A stretch of 64,000 nucleotides of DNA. Source: Pontibacterium sp049603715. GTDB taxonomy: Bacteria; Pseudomonadota; Gammaproteobacteria; Pseudomonadales; Balneatricaceae. Shown here piece by piece: positions 1 to 8,055 of the stretch (the first letter of the stretch is position 1; every line of letters starts with the position of its first letter). The notes under the pieces were generated by a model. That model made no database searches, was not told the DNA's origin, and worked only from the letters and a program-made list of their open reading frames with translations. The stretch lies in assembly GCA_049603715.1 (NCBI GenBank), contig JBMYSW010000003.1, positions 1-64,000 of the forward strand. Reading direction: 5' to 3'. Made by a program: the position numbers and the translations under genes.

Positions 1-2028
1 TCTCTCTCAGCAACCTATGTGCTGGCACAAGAGGTTCGCCAAAACAAAGGCATATTTGAGGGCTTTGACGAATATGCCAAAGAAGTTATCCGCTCGGTAA
101 GCGGTATATCCAACCTCCAACTCGCACCCAATGGCATTATCAGCCACATAGCGCCCCTCGAAGGCAACGAATTGGCGTTGGGCCACGACATTCTCAAATC
201 AGATAGCCGGCAAGCCGAGGCCAAGCTTGCCATCGACCAAAAGCAGCTCACCTTGGCGGGCCCCTTCTCTTTAATTCAAGGTGGCTTTGCAATCATTGGC
301 CGAAACCCTATTTTTTTACGTAACGAGGCGGGCGAAGAGTACTTTTGGGGCTTTGCCTCAGCACTGATTTACGTAGACGACCTGATTAAATCCACCGACC
401 TTTCGCTATTAGAAGGTAAAGGCTATAGCTACACCCTCTCGCGTAACGACCCTGTAATAGGCGCACCTTATACCTTTGCAAGTGCAAGCATGCCTTTATC
501 ATACGAGGCACTGGCTGCGACGGTCAAAGTCCCTAACGGTGAGTGGCTTCTAATGCTCTCGCTACCGCACGGATACTACCGTGAGCTCACCGCCTTAGCG
601 GCAGCGCTCAGTGTTCTTATCGCACTGCTGGTGACCTTTCAGTTTCGGCGCATTTTGCTCCACCCTGCATTACTCCAGCAAGTAGTAGACGAACAAACCA
701 AAGAGCTAAAGCAACTCGCCACTTACGACTCTTTGACCCATTTGCCAAATCGCCGATATTTAAATGAGCAGGCCGAAAGGGTGTGCATGGAAAGTCAGCG
801 CTACCACACCCCAGCGGCGTTTTTAATTATCGACTTGGACGACTTTAAAAAGATTAATGATGTCTTTGGCCACGCCATGGGCGACCAAGTGCTGAAAGAA
901 GTCAGTAAACGACTGAAAGCTTGTGTGCGCGAGTCTGACCTTGTAGCTCGCTTAGGTGGTGACGAATTTGCCGTGCTCCTCCATCACACGGGCAACGAGT
1001 TTGTGCTAAACAACATCATCCACTCAATAAACAAAGTCGTTTGTGAACCCATCGAAATTTACGGCCAAGCCTTTACGGTCTCCACCTCCATTGGTGTTGC
1101 CGTGTTACCAAAAGACGGCCCAGACTTTGCCTCGACCTATCGCCATGCCGACATGGCCATGTACGCCGCTAAAGAAAAGGGCAAAAACAGCTATCACTTT
1201 TATAACGAAGCCTTGCAAGAAAGCGCCATCGAAAAGCTCAATATTCAAGCGGCATTGGCACAAGCAGCGGTCAATAACGAGTTTAGGCTACTGCTACAGC
1301 CTATCGTTTATATTAGCAACGGCATTCCCGCAGGTTATGAAGCCCTGATTCGCTGGCAACACCCACAGCGCGGCTTTTTAACACCGGATAAATTCATCGA
1401 CATTGCCGAAGAAACCAACGCCATTTTTGACCTCGGCTACTGGGTGATTGAAGAGGCTTGCCGCCTTATAAAAGAGCATAAAGTGACTCAATGGGTGTCC
1501 GTAAACCTATCGCCCAAGCAGTTTAACGACGCCCGCTTAGTCCGAAAAATCGGTGCCATTATCAATAAATACGACATCGACCCGAGCCTGTTGGAGCTGG
1601 AGGTCACCGAGTCCTGCTTAATCGACGATTCTGAGTCAGCCATTAAGACTCTACACAAAATCAAGGCACTAGGCCTCACCATCGCACTGGATGACTTTGG
1701 TACAGGCTACTCTTCGCTCTCCCTACTCAAGCAGCTTCCGGTGGATATCCTTAAAATAGACCGTAGCTTTGTGACCGAGCTAGAAACTGACACCCGCGAC
1801 CGCAATATCGTAACAGGTATGAACACCATGGCCCACCAGCTAGGCATTAGAGTCGTGGCCGAAGGCATAGAAACCGTCACCCAGCTCGCCCTCCTAAAAC
1901 GCATGGGCTGCGACTACGGCCAAGGTTATTACTTTAGTAAACCGCTACCACCCGCCCAAATTTTGGCTGATCCACGGGCCAGTTTGGGTAACTTGCCGAG
2001 TGAACCGGCTCGTGGTTCTGTGGTTTAG
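1..2028 (+). CDS. CHASE-GGDEF-EAL cyclic-di-GMP protein, 5' end cut by window
   Basis: The frame is open to the first base, so the true start and a first membrane segment lie outside the window. The visible part has a CHASE-type extracytoplasmic sensor (about residues 1-185, counted from the GTG at 19), one membrane segment (about 190-210), a GGDEF domain (about 230-395) and an EAL domain (about 405-650). The GGDEF active-site motif is intact at 313-317 (RLGGDEF). The EAL motif is intact at 441-443 (YEALIRW), and the later phosphodiesterase motifs DDFGTGYSS and VAEGIET are present. By family knowledge it can both make and degrade cyclic-di-GMP in response to an external signal; which activity dominates cannot be read here. 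It is the only one of the three GGDEF-EAL proteins in this window with both motifs intact. Confidence 0.93.
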   Translation, partial: SLSATYVLAQEVRQNKGIFEGFDEYAKEVIRSVSGISNLQLAPNGIISHIAPLEGNELALGHDILKSDSRQAEAKLAIDQKQLTLAGPFSLIQGGFAIIGRNPIFLRNEAGEEYFWGFASALIYVDDLIKSTDLSLLEGKGYSYTLSRNDPVIGAPYTFASASMPLSYEALAATVKVPNGEWLLMLSLPHGYYRELTALAAALSVLIALLVTFQFRRILLHPALLQQVVDEQTKELKQLATYDSLTHLPNRRYLNEQAERVCMESQRYHTPAAFLIIDLDDFKKINDVFGHAMGDQVLKEVSKRLKACVRESDLVARLGGDEFAVLLHHTGNEFVLNNIIHSINKVVCEPIEIYGQAFTVSTSIGVAVLPKDGPDFASTYRHADMAMYAAKEKGKNSYHFYNEALQESAIEKLNIQAALAQAAVNNEFRLLLQPIVYISNGIPAGYEALIRWQHPQRGFLTPDKFIDIAEETNAIFDLGYWVIEEACRLIKEHKVTQWVSVNLSPKQFNDARLVRKIGAIINKYDIDPSLLELEVTESCLIDDSESAIKTLHKIKALGLTIALDDFGTGYSSLSLLKQLPVDILKIDRSFVTELETDTRDRNIVTGMNTMAHQLGIRVVAEGIETVTQLALLKRMGCDYGQGYYFSKPLPPAQILADPRASLGNLPSEPARGSVV

Positions 2029-2118
2029 CCAAGGCCGCCTAACTTAGTTCACCTTACAGGCTGCAAGGGCTCGATAAGGAATATTCAAAATTCAGAAAGG
2101 GAGTATCTATACGGAGTA

Positions 2119-2248
2119 GCACGGCCGGAGGGACGATTCGCTTCGCTCATCCTTCGGGCTGGCGCTTACGCGCCGTGGTCTCGCTTCGCTCGGCTCGAAC
2201 CCCCGACCAACAGGCTCGAAAGCCAATTGTCACTCCCGCCTGTTGGTC
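2119..2248 (-). repeat. remote tRNA-Arg-derived fragment with 60-bp insert
   Basis: The stretch carries CCGGAGGGA, then the 60-bp GC-rich element (2135-2194), then TCGAACCCCCGACCAACAGG. The outer parts match the 3' half of the tRNA-Arg gene at 4779-4855, read as its complement, with the element lodged at the T-loop. It is followed by an inverted copy of the same tRNA piece: GACCAACAGGC (2205-2215) is mirrored by GCCTGTTGGTC (2238-2248), giving an 11-bp perfect stem. It looks like the far boundary of an islet whose near boundary is the repeat array at 4219-4778. No transposase or integrase is visible. Confidence 0.7.
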
Positions 2249-2467
2249 AACATGCCCGCAGTATCTCTCACGAAGTCTCACATCGACCCAAAACGACATT
2301 CCTCTTTTGATCTGGACTGTATCAGACAGGCGTATAAGCCAGTCTACCAAGCTGGAGGACTGGCGAGTGAGTCACAGCGAACACATCAAATATTTGGTTG
2401 ACCGCATCACTGATACTTTCGAATTTAGAAACAGGTTGTTGGCGAGTCTCAAGAATAGAGCAATCTG

Positions 2468-3955
2468 ATGAAGACGGTGATGAAGAATATGGCAGCACAA
2501 CACCGCATCGATCGGTGGCCCCTCCCACCAGGCCCCGTGACAGCGGCGTATGAACGCAAGGTGGATGCAGGGGAGGTGCGACGAGATGACGCTCAACTCG
2601 CTCTGGTGGCAAAGCTCGATGCTCTACACGCGTCTTTAGCCTCGCTCCCTCTAGCACCCGTGCGCACCAAAAAACCGACCAAGAGTAGCTCTACAAGCAG
2701 CAGTCCGCTGTTACTGTTACTGGAGCGATCCTTGGCATCCGCTCACTCCTCTCTTCGAAAGAAGTTCCATTTTTGGTCTTTTGGTTCACCACCGCGAGGC
2801 GTTTACATTCATGGATCGGTCGGGGTCGGCAAGACCTTTCTAATGAATCTCTTTTACGCATCGGTTAATGCTCCTGATAATGATTCTTGCTGTAGTCATG
2901 ATGGCCACAGCCTCAAACTCGCAAAAATAACCAAACGCCGCGTACACTTTCATGAATTCATGCTAGACGTCCATCATCGAATCTTTGACTACAAACAGAA
3001 GCACCCACGAGATGATGCGATCCCCAATATTGCGCAGCAATTGGCACAGGAAGCCCAACTCCTCTGTTTCGATGAATTTCAAGTAACAGACGTTGCCGAT
3101 GCCATGATTGTGAAACGACTTTTTTCATCATTATTGGATTGGAATGTATTGGTAGTGGCCACCTCGAATCGCGCCCCAGATGCGTTGTATGAGGGCGGCA
3201 TTAACCGATCCCTCTTTTTGCCATTCATAGACATGTTAAAAGACAGGTTCGACATTATCTCCATGGAGGATTCCGCCAAGGATTATCGGCTCGAAACTCG
3301 AGCGGATGGCCAGTCCTATTTTTGGTCAAACAATGATGTTCAAAGCGACAATAATAGTGACAACAACACGCAGGCGCTGTTGAAAGAAATATTTGGTGAT
3401 ACTGCATCTGGAACTGAGGCCGAGGTCATTCATGTACTCTTCGGTCGCACCGTCCAAGTCGCCCGATCAAATGACCGGTGCGCCTGGTTTGATTTTTCCG
3501 AGTTGTGCGACCAACCGCTCGGCGCGGCCGATTATATTTCCCTCTGTGACCGATTTTCGGTCCTCATCATAGACCGGGTACCGCAATTAGATGCCAATCA
3601 CCTCGACGAAGCACGAAGATTCGTGACTCTCATTGACGTGTGTTATGAATCTCGCACCCGGTTGGTACTGGCGGCAAAAGTCCCGCTCGATGAATTATTT
3701 GTCGATTTTGAAGCGCAAATCGACAGTAGTGCTGGAAATGAAGAACTATTTGTAAGTGAGAAGGGGGGAAACTCGAGTTCCTTTGCGACGACCATGATTT
3801 GCACCAAAGAGGGTGAGCAAATTGAGTGGTCGGCAACGGGCCTAAATGGCGCGTCACTGGCACAATTATCGGGTGCCAATGATCTCGCATTTTCCTTTCG
3901 ACGAGCCGTGTCTCGATTGGTAGAAATGGGTGGAAAGGAATGGGCACGGCAATAA
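2468..3955 (+). CDS. AFG1/LACE1-type ATPase (ZapE superfamily), atypical
   Basis: This is a P-loop ATPase of the AFG1/ZapE family. It has a Walker A (GSVGVGKT, about residue 120), the family signature RVHFHEFMLDVH, a Walker B (LLCFDEFQVTD), sensor segment VVATSNRAPD, and a conserved C terminus (FRRAVSRLVEMG). Homologues act in mitochondrial protein turnover (AFG1) or bacterial division (ZapE). At 495 residues it is much longer than the roughly 375-residue gammaproteobacterial ZapE. The extra length sits in Ser/Thr- and Asn/Asp-rich inserts (about 65-85, 150-165 and 285-305). FDEFQVTD and FSELCDQPLGAADY resemble the alphaproteobacterial/mitochondrial branch more than E. coli ZapE. No strong ribosome-binding site precedes the ATG; codons 5 and 8 are alternative starts. 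It stands alone between tRNA-derived fragments, which suggests transfer. Confidence 0.85.
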   Translation: MKTVMKNMAAQHRIDRWPLPPGPVTAAYERKVDAGEVRRDDAQLALVAKLDALHASLASLPLAPVRTKKPTKSSSTSSSPLLLLLERSLASAHSSLRKKFHFWSFGSPPRGVYIHGSVGVGKTFLMNLFYASVNAPDNDSCCSHDGHSLKLAKITKRRVHFHEFMLDVHHRIFDYKQKHPRDDAIPNIAQQLAQEAQLLCFDEFQVTDVADAMIVKRLFSSLLDWNVLVVATSNRAPDALYEGGINRSLFLPFIDMLKDRFDIISMEDSAKDYRLETRADGQSYFWSNNDVQSDNNSDNNTQALLKEIFGDTASGTEAEVIHVLFGRTVQVARSNDRCAWFDFSELCDQPLGAADYISLCDRFSVLIIDRVPQLDANHLDEARRFVTLIDVCYESRTRLVLAAKVPLDELFVDFEAQIDSSAGNEELFVSEKGGNSSSFATTMICTKEGEQIEWSATGLNGASLAQLSGANDLAFSFRRAVSRLVEMGGKEWARQ

Positions 3956-4218
3956 AGAAAGGTCTGCGATTTAAACTAATTAGTCGATTTCAGCACCCGT
4001 TTTCACGCCCCTATTTAACGTCAGTTCATTAATGTCGTTCGGTACAGAATAATAGTGTTTCCTACGGAGCCGAGCCTACAAGCACTCACAACACCGTCCA
4101 CCGGCACTGTGGCCATATTGTGACCTACGAGTATATACGCCCAGCAAACGGTTCTTTAGTGGCCGTAAGCTCAGTAGGGTAGACCGGCAATAACAAGGAG
4201 ATAGAGGAATACAAAAAA
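3956..4218. other. non-coding stretch after the AFG1-like gene
   Basis: I see no gene, hairpin terminator or repeat in these 263 bases. They separate the AFG1-type ATPase from the tRNA-derived repeat array and share no obvious sequence with the 166-bp repeat unit. Confidence 0.5.
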
Positions 4219-4446
4219 TGGCGCGCCTGGAAGGATGATTCGCTTCGCTCACCCTTCGGGCCGTCGCTACGCGCCGTGGTCTCGCTACGCTCGGCTCGAA
4301 CCCAACGGGGTTTTATTCGCTAAAGCTCATCCTACGGGCCATTGTCGCAAGCTCCAATGTTATCTCGCTGCGCTCGGTTCACCCTCCAGGCGATGCGGCC
4401 TTGGTGCATGATTCACGAGCTTCAAATTAGGTAGTTTTGAGAAGTA
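4219..4446 (-). repeat. tRNA-Arg 3'-end repeat, copy 3 (228-bp variant)
   Basis: Like the other copies it opens (on the plus strand) with TGGCGCGCCTGGA, the complement of the tRNA 3' end including CCA. The first 60-bp-type element is at 4237-4295. A second, diverged copy of the element (about 4314-4378, ATTCGCTAAAGCTCATCC...CGCTGCGCTCGG) accounts for most of the extra length over 166 bp. It closes with CACCCTCCAGGC, the inverted complement of the opening GCCTGGAAGG. This is the oldest-looking member of the array. Confidence 0.8.
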
Positions 4447-4612
4447 TGGCGCGCCTGGAGGGATGATTCGCTTCGCTCACCCTTCGGGCTGGCGCTTGCG
4501 CGCCGTGGTCTCGCTACGCTCGGCTCGAACCCAACGGGGGGTCTCACCCTCCAGGCAATGTAGCCTTAATAGGTGACGTACGAAACTCAAATACGGGATA
4601 GCCTAAAAGAAG
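4447..4612 (-). repeat. tRNA-Arg 3'-end tandem repeat, copy 2 (166 bp)
   Basis: Exact 166-bp period with the next copy, and nearly identical sequence. The unit starts with the complement of the tRNA 3' end (TGGCGCGCCTGGAGGGAT), continues with the 60-bp element (4465-4524), and ends with CACCCTCCAGGC plus a unique spacer. Read on the minus strand, GCCTGGAGGG and CCCTCCAGGC bracket the element and are followed by GCGCCA, so each unit could fold into a stem ending in CCA. Confidence 0.9.
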
Positions 4613-4778
4613 TGGCGCGCCTGGAGGGATGATTCGCTTCGCTCACCCTTCGGGCTGGCGCTTGCGCGCCGTGGTCTCGCTACGCTCGGCTCGAACCCAA
4701 CGGGGGGTCTCACCCTCCAGGCAATGTAGCCTTAATAGGTGACGTACGAAACTCAAATACGGGATAGTCTAAAAGAAG
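4613..4778 (-). repeat. tRNA-Arg 3'-end tandem repeat, copy 1 (166 bp)
   Basis: This unit directly abuts the 3' end of the tRNA-Arg gene and copies the structure of 4447-4612, with the 60-bp element at 4631-4690. It differs from copy 2 at very few positions (for example GATAGTCT against GATAGCCT in the spacer). It lies downstream of the tRNA in the direction of transcription. The arrangement parallels the rtT repeats behind tyrT in E. coli, which are 178-bp repeats that also carry the 3' end of the tRNA. Confidence 0.92.
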
Positions 4779-4855
4779 TGGCGCGCCTGGAGGGATTCGA
4801 ACCCCCGACCAACAGGATCGGAACCTGCTACTCTATCCAGCTGAGCTACAGGCGC
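4779..4855 (-). tRNA. tRNA-Arg (anticodon CCG)
   Basis: The minus strand reads a complete 77-nt tRNA: 7-bp acceptor stem GCGCCTG/CAGGCGC, D-arm with AGCTGGATA loop, anticodon loop TTCCGAT, T-arm GGGTTCGAATCCC, discriminator G and an encoded CCA. The anticodon CCG (complement at 4819-4821) reads CGG arginine codons. The outermost anticodon-stem pair is a G-U wobble. An 8-bp inverted repeat (GCGCTTAT at 4866-4873 with ATAAGCGC at 4881-4888) sits just upstream. The gene is followed by tandem copies of its own 3' end. Confidence 0.95.
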
Positions 4856-5131
4856 ATATTGCAGGGCGCTTATATTACGGATAAGCGCTAGCTTTGCCAA
4901 TGCTTTAGCGTGGCGATGCTCTACTTTTTAACCGAAAACATACAAATACAAAAGAATCTGCACAAGCCATGACCTATGTCGTCATCCGCGGCGAAAGTGG
5001 CGTATTCGTGGCCTTCTATTTAACGCTATAATTTTTTGCGTTGAGCATTTTGGTGTTTTTAGCAAGCCGAGCGGGCTGTAAGACTTAAAAGGCACCCACT
5101 TATTAGACTATTCATAGATGAGGTGGTTATT

Positions 5132-5548
5132 GTGAAAAAGCTTGCTTCTTGGCTGTGTGCGTTGGGGCTAGGTTTCGCAGTTGTGGCGTCGGTTAACGCG
5201 GCAACCAGCGAAGAAAAAATTATTCAGCGCATCCAAGCGGTTGGCTCGGTTTGTCTTGAAGGCGACGATAGCTGTGGTGGCGCAGCAGCTGCTGCGGTAG
5301 CTAGCGGGCCTCGCTCTGGTGAAGAGGTCTACAAAGCAGCCTGTGTCGCGTGTCACGGTCTGGGCGTAGCCGGTGCGCCTAAGTTTGGAGATGCTGAATG
5401 GAATGTGCGTGCAGCGAAAGGTATGGATACCCTGATGGCGAATGCAATTAACGGCATTAACGCAATGCCTGCGCGCGGCACTTGCATGAACTGTTCAGAT
5501 GAAGAGATTCAAGTCGCCATTGAGTACATGATCAACAGTGCACCTTAA
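5132..5548 (+). CDS. cytochrome c5 family protein
   Basis: A 138-residue secreted monohaem cytochrome c. The signal peptide is MKKLASWLCALGLGFAVVA with cleavage after VNA. The haem site is CVACH (residues 71-75) and the likely axial Met is in NAMPARG (Met112). Two further cysteines (118 and 121, GTCMNC) form the disulphide typical of cytochrome c5. I place the start at the GTG at 5132 because AGGTGG (5121-5126) lies five bases upstream; the GTG at 5123 would overlap this site. It acts in periplasmic electron transfer to a terminal oxidase. It sits convergent with rep, as in Pseudomonas, and shares a bidirectional terminator with it. Confidence 0.93.
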   Translation: MKKLASWLCALGLGFAVVASVNAATSEEKIIQRIQAVGSVCLEGDDSCGGAAAAAVASGPRSGEEVYKAACVACHGLGVAGAPKFGDAEWNVRAAKGMDTLMANAINGINAMPARGTCMNCSDEEIQVAIEYMINSAP

Positions 5549-5563
5549 ACTTAAGTGAGGTGC

Positions 5564-5598
5564 GAAAAAAGCCACAAGTTTTGCTTGTGGCTTTTTTG
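5564..5598. terminator. bidirectional terminator between cytochrome c5 and rep
   Basis: An 8-bp perfect stem (GCCACAAG 5571-5578 with CTTGTGGC 5584-5591) has A-run and T-run flanks, so it can stop transcription from both convergent genes. Confidence 0.9.
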
Positions 5599-5605
5599 TT
5601 GGGCC

Positions 5606-7615
5606 TTAGTCCAGCATTTCTTTTAACCGACGTAGAGCTTCACGGCCCTTGGCTTGGTTCTTTTCGGGGCTCTGCTCATCCGAGCCTTCTATTTCCAAAT
5701 CTTCTTTTGGCAGCTCGGCAATAAAACGGCTTGGAGCACAGTCCACCACTTGGCCATACTGCTTACGCTGTTTGGCTAGGGTCATGGTCAGGGTTTGTTT
5801 GGCACGTGTGATCCCTACGTAAGCCAAACGCCGTTCTTCTTCGATGTTATCGGTCTCGATACTATTGCGATGGGGCAGCAGCTCTTCCTCCATGCCCATT
5901 AAGTACACATGAGGAAACTCCAAACCTTTTGACGCGTGCAAGGTCATCAGTTGCACACGATTAGAGTCGTCTTCCTCTTCTTGGCGATCAAGCATGTCGA
6001 TCAGCATCAAGCGAGCGACGGCTTCTTTAATACCCGCATCTGGCTCGTCTTCTTGCAAACGCTCTAGGGTACTTTTTAGCGCATCCACCAACATCCAAAC
6101 GTTTTGGATGCGCTTTTCGGCCATCGCATCACTGGCGCTGTTACTGCGAATCCAGTCTTCGTAATCTATATCTGCAATTAATTGGCGAATGGCCTCGATA
6201 GGGTCTTCACGCTCGGCCATTTGGTAAATACGTTCAAGCCAGTCACAAAAGGTACGCAAGCGCCCGATGGCCTTGGTTGAGAGCACTTGCTCTAGGCCCA
6301 TTTCTTTACAAGCATCAAACATCGAGACTTGGCGGCTGATGGAATACTCGCCTAGCTTTTGTAGCGTTGACGGCCCAATCTCTCGGCGAGGCAAGTTAAT
6401 AATGCGCAAAAAGGCGTTGTCGTCGTCAGGGTTAATCAGCACCTTAAGGTAGGACATAAGGTCTTTAACCTCGGCCCGGGCAAAAAACGAGGTGCCACCA
6501 CTGAGCTTATAAGGCACTTGATAGGCTTGCAGTTTTAGCTCTAGCAAACGGGCCTGAAAGTTACCGCGATATAAAATCGCAAAGTCCCTAAAGTCGATAC
6601 GCTCGCGCAGGTGGCGGCCTAAAATTTCGGTGGCGATACGGTCACACTCGGCATCTTCGTTTTTGGTGTAAACGAGGCGAAGGTGGTCCCCTAACCCCAT
6701 TTCACTCCACAGGGTTTTATCAAACACGTGAGGATTGTTGGCGATTAGGGTATTGGCTGAGCGCAGAATACGGCTGGTTGAGCGGTAGTTTTGCTCAAGC
6801 TTAACCACTTTAAGGCTGCGAAAGTCTTCGTTGAGTTGCGCCAGGTTCTCGGGGCGAGCACCACGCCATGCGTAAATAGACTGGTCATCGTCCCCTACCA
6901 CCGTAAGCGCACCCGACAAGCCTACTAGCTGTCGCACCAAGCGATACTGCGACAAGTTGGTGTCTTGATACTCATCCACTAAAAGGTAGCGAATCTTGCG
7001 TTGCCAGCGCTCTAAAACGTCAGGGTATTGCTCAAACAACTGCACTGGTAAACGAATGAGGTCGTCAAAGTCGACGGCATTGTAAGCCCGCAAATGCAGG
7101 TTATAGGCCTCGTATGCGCGTGCAGCCAGAATGTCTTGCGGCATTTGCGCATGGGCAATGGCGTCGTCTGGTTCAATCAGCTCGTTTTTCCAGTTTGATA
7201 TTTGATTAAGCACGGCATCAACTTGGTCGCTGTCTTCACCGTTGTGCAGCATTAAGTCTTTGAGCAGCGCTTTTGAGTCTTGGTCATCAAAGATCGAAAA
7301 GCCGGGTTTAAACCCGAGGGTTTTGTGCTCGCGTCGAATAATGTTCAAACCCAAGTTGTGAAAGGTCGAAACCGTTAGCCCTTTTGCACCTTGCCCAGGT
7401 AGCAACGACATCACACGTTCTTTCATTTCGCGTGCCGCTTTATTCGTAAAGGTGAGGGCCGCAATGTTCGCCGCTTTATATCCACAATTTTCTACAAGGT
7501 AGGCAATTTTGCGGGTAATCACACTGGTTTTACCCGAGCCGGCACCTGCCAATACCAACAACGGGCCAGAAACATAATGCACAGCTTCACGCTGACGGGG
7601 GTTAAGTTTACTCAA
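5606..7615 (-). CDS. rep: ATP-dependent DNA helicase Rep
   Basis: A 669-residue UvrD/Rep superfamily 1A helicase that unwinds DNA 3' to 5' and clears proteins ahead of replication forks. Walker A is AGAGSGKT (23-30), Walker B LLVDEYQDTN (211-220), motif III GDDDQSIYAWRGA (241-253), and the late motifs VQLMTLHASKGLEF and EERRLAYVGITRA follow. Length and motifs fit Rep rather than UvrD (about 720) or PcrA. The likely start is a TTG, with no clear ribosome-binding site; the N terminus SKLNPRQREAV aligns with E. coli Rep (RLNPGQQQAV), so no upstream extension is needed. Its place beside cytochrome c5 matches Pseudomonas gene order. Confidence 0.95.
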   Translation of the reverse strand: MSKLNPRQREAVHYVSGPLLVLAGAGSGKTSVITRKIAYLVENCGYKAANIAALTFTNKAAREMKERVMSLLPGQGAKGLTVSTFHNLGLNIIRREHKTLGFKPGFSIFDDQDSKALLKDLMLHNGEDSDQVDAVLNQISNWKNELIEPDDAIAHAQMPQDILAARAYEAYNLHLRAYNAVDFDDLIRLPVQLFEQYPDVLERWQRKIRYLLVDEYQDTNLSQYRLVRQLVGLSGALTVVGDDDQSIYAWRGARPENLAQLNEDFRSLKVVKLEQNYRSTSRILRSANTLIANNPHVFDKTLWSEMGLGDHLRLVYTKNEDAECDRIATEILGRHLRERIDFRDFAILYRGNFQARLLELKLQAYQVPYKLSGGTSFFARAEVKDLMSYLKVLINPDDDNAFLRIINLPRREIGPSTLQKLGEYSISRQVSMFDACKEMGLEQVLSTKAIGRLRTFCDWLERIYQMAEREDPIEAIRQLIADIDYEDWIRSNSASDAMAEKRIQNVWMLVDALKSTLERLQEDEPDAGIKEAVARLMLIDMLDRQEEEDDSNRVQLMTLHASKGLEFPHVYLMGMEEELLPHRNSIETDNIEEERRLAYVGITRAKQTLTMTLAKQRKQYGQVVDCAPSRFIAELPKEDLEIEGSDEQSPEKNQAKGREALRRLKEMLD

Positions 7616-8055
7616 AACAGTGACTCATTCGACGGTAAAACAGACGGAGTGGCATTGTATAACGCTTTGACTCACTTTATCAGCTTGCCCACAAAAGCTA
7701 AATACATCGCTTTGCCACTCCTGTCGCTTATCTCGGGGCGTCGCGCGCGTCTTATCTAAAGCAACAGTAAATCAAGGACCTTTATGACTCATTTAGCGTG
7801 AAATTTTGACTGTATATTAGCTTTTTTGCGTTTGAATTTGCGCAGCTGCGATCTGTGTTCTATGTTGAATTGATAGGTATATAAGGACGACTAAGCACTT
7901 GAAAACTAACAGATGAAACGTTTGTTTGAAATATATATAAAAAACACGCTAGTATGTCTCACCGAGTCAGTTTTAGGTACGTCTTGGATGAGACATGGAT
8001 AATAGAGCCTGGGTTTGCTCGCCTGAGTTGAGCAACCACCAAGAGGAAACCAACG
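7616..8055. other. divergent intergenic region rep / GGDEF-EAL
   Basis: These 440 bases must hold the promoters for rep and for the GGDEF-EAL gene. I see AT-rich tracts near 7920-7950 but no feature I can name with confidence, and no convincing small gene. Confidence 0.4.

Noticed and set aside
2147..2657. Short open frames across the tRNA-derived fragment and the start of the AFG1-like gene
   Set aside because: They lie in repeat sequence or opposite the ATPase gene, have no ribosome-binding site and encode no recognisable protein.
4219..4778. Possible CRISPR array
   Set aside because: The units are 166-228 bp, are tandem without unique spacers of constant size, and derive from the tRNA 3' end. 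No cas genes are present.
2119..4855. Integrative element with integrase at tRNA-Arg
   Set aside because: No integrase, recombinase or phage gene is present; only the fragments and the ATPase gene support an islet, so I do not call a mobile element.
7577..7759. Plus-strand frame at the rep start
   Set aside because: It is largely opposite the rep 5' end and promoter, and lacks a ribosome-binding site or family match.
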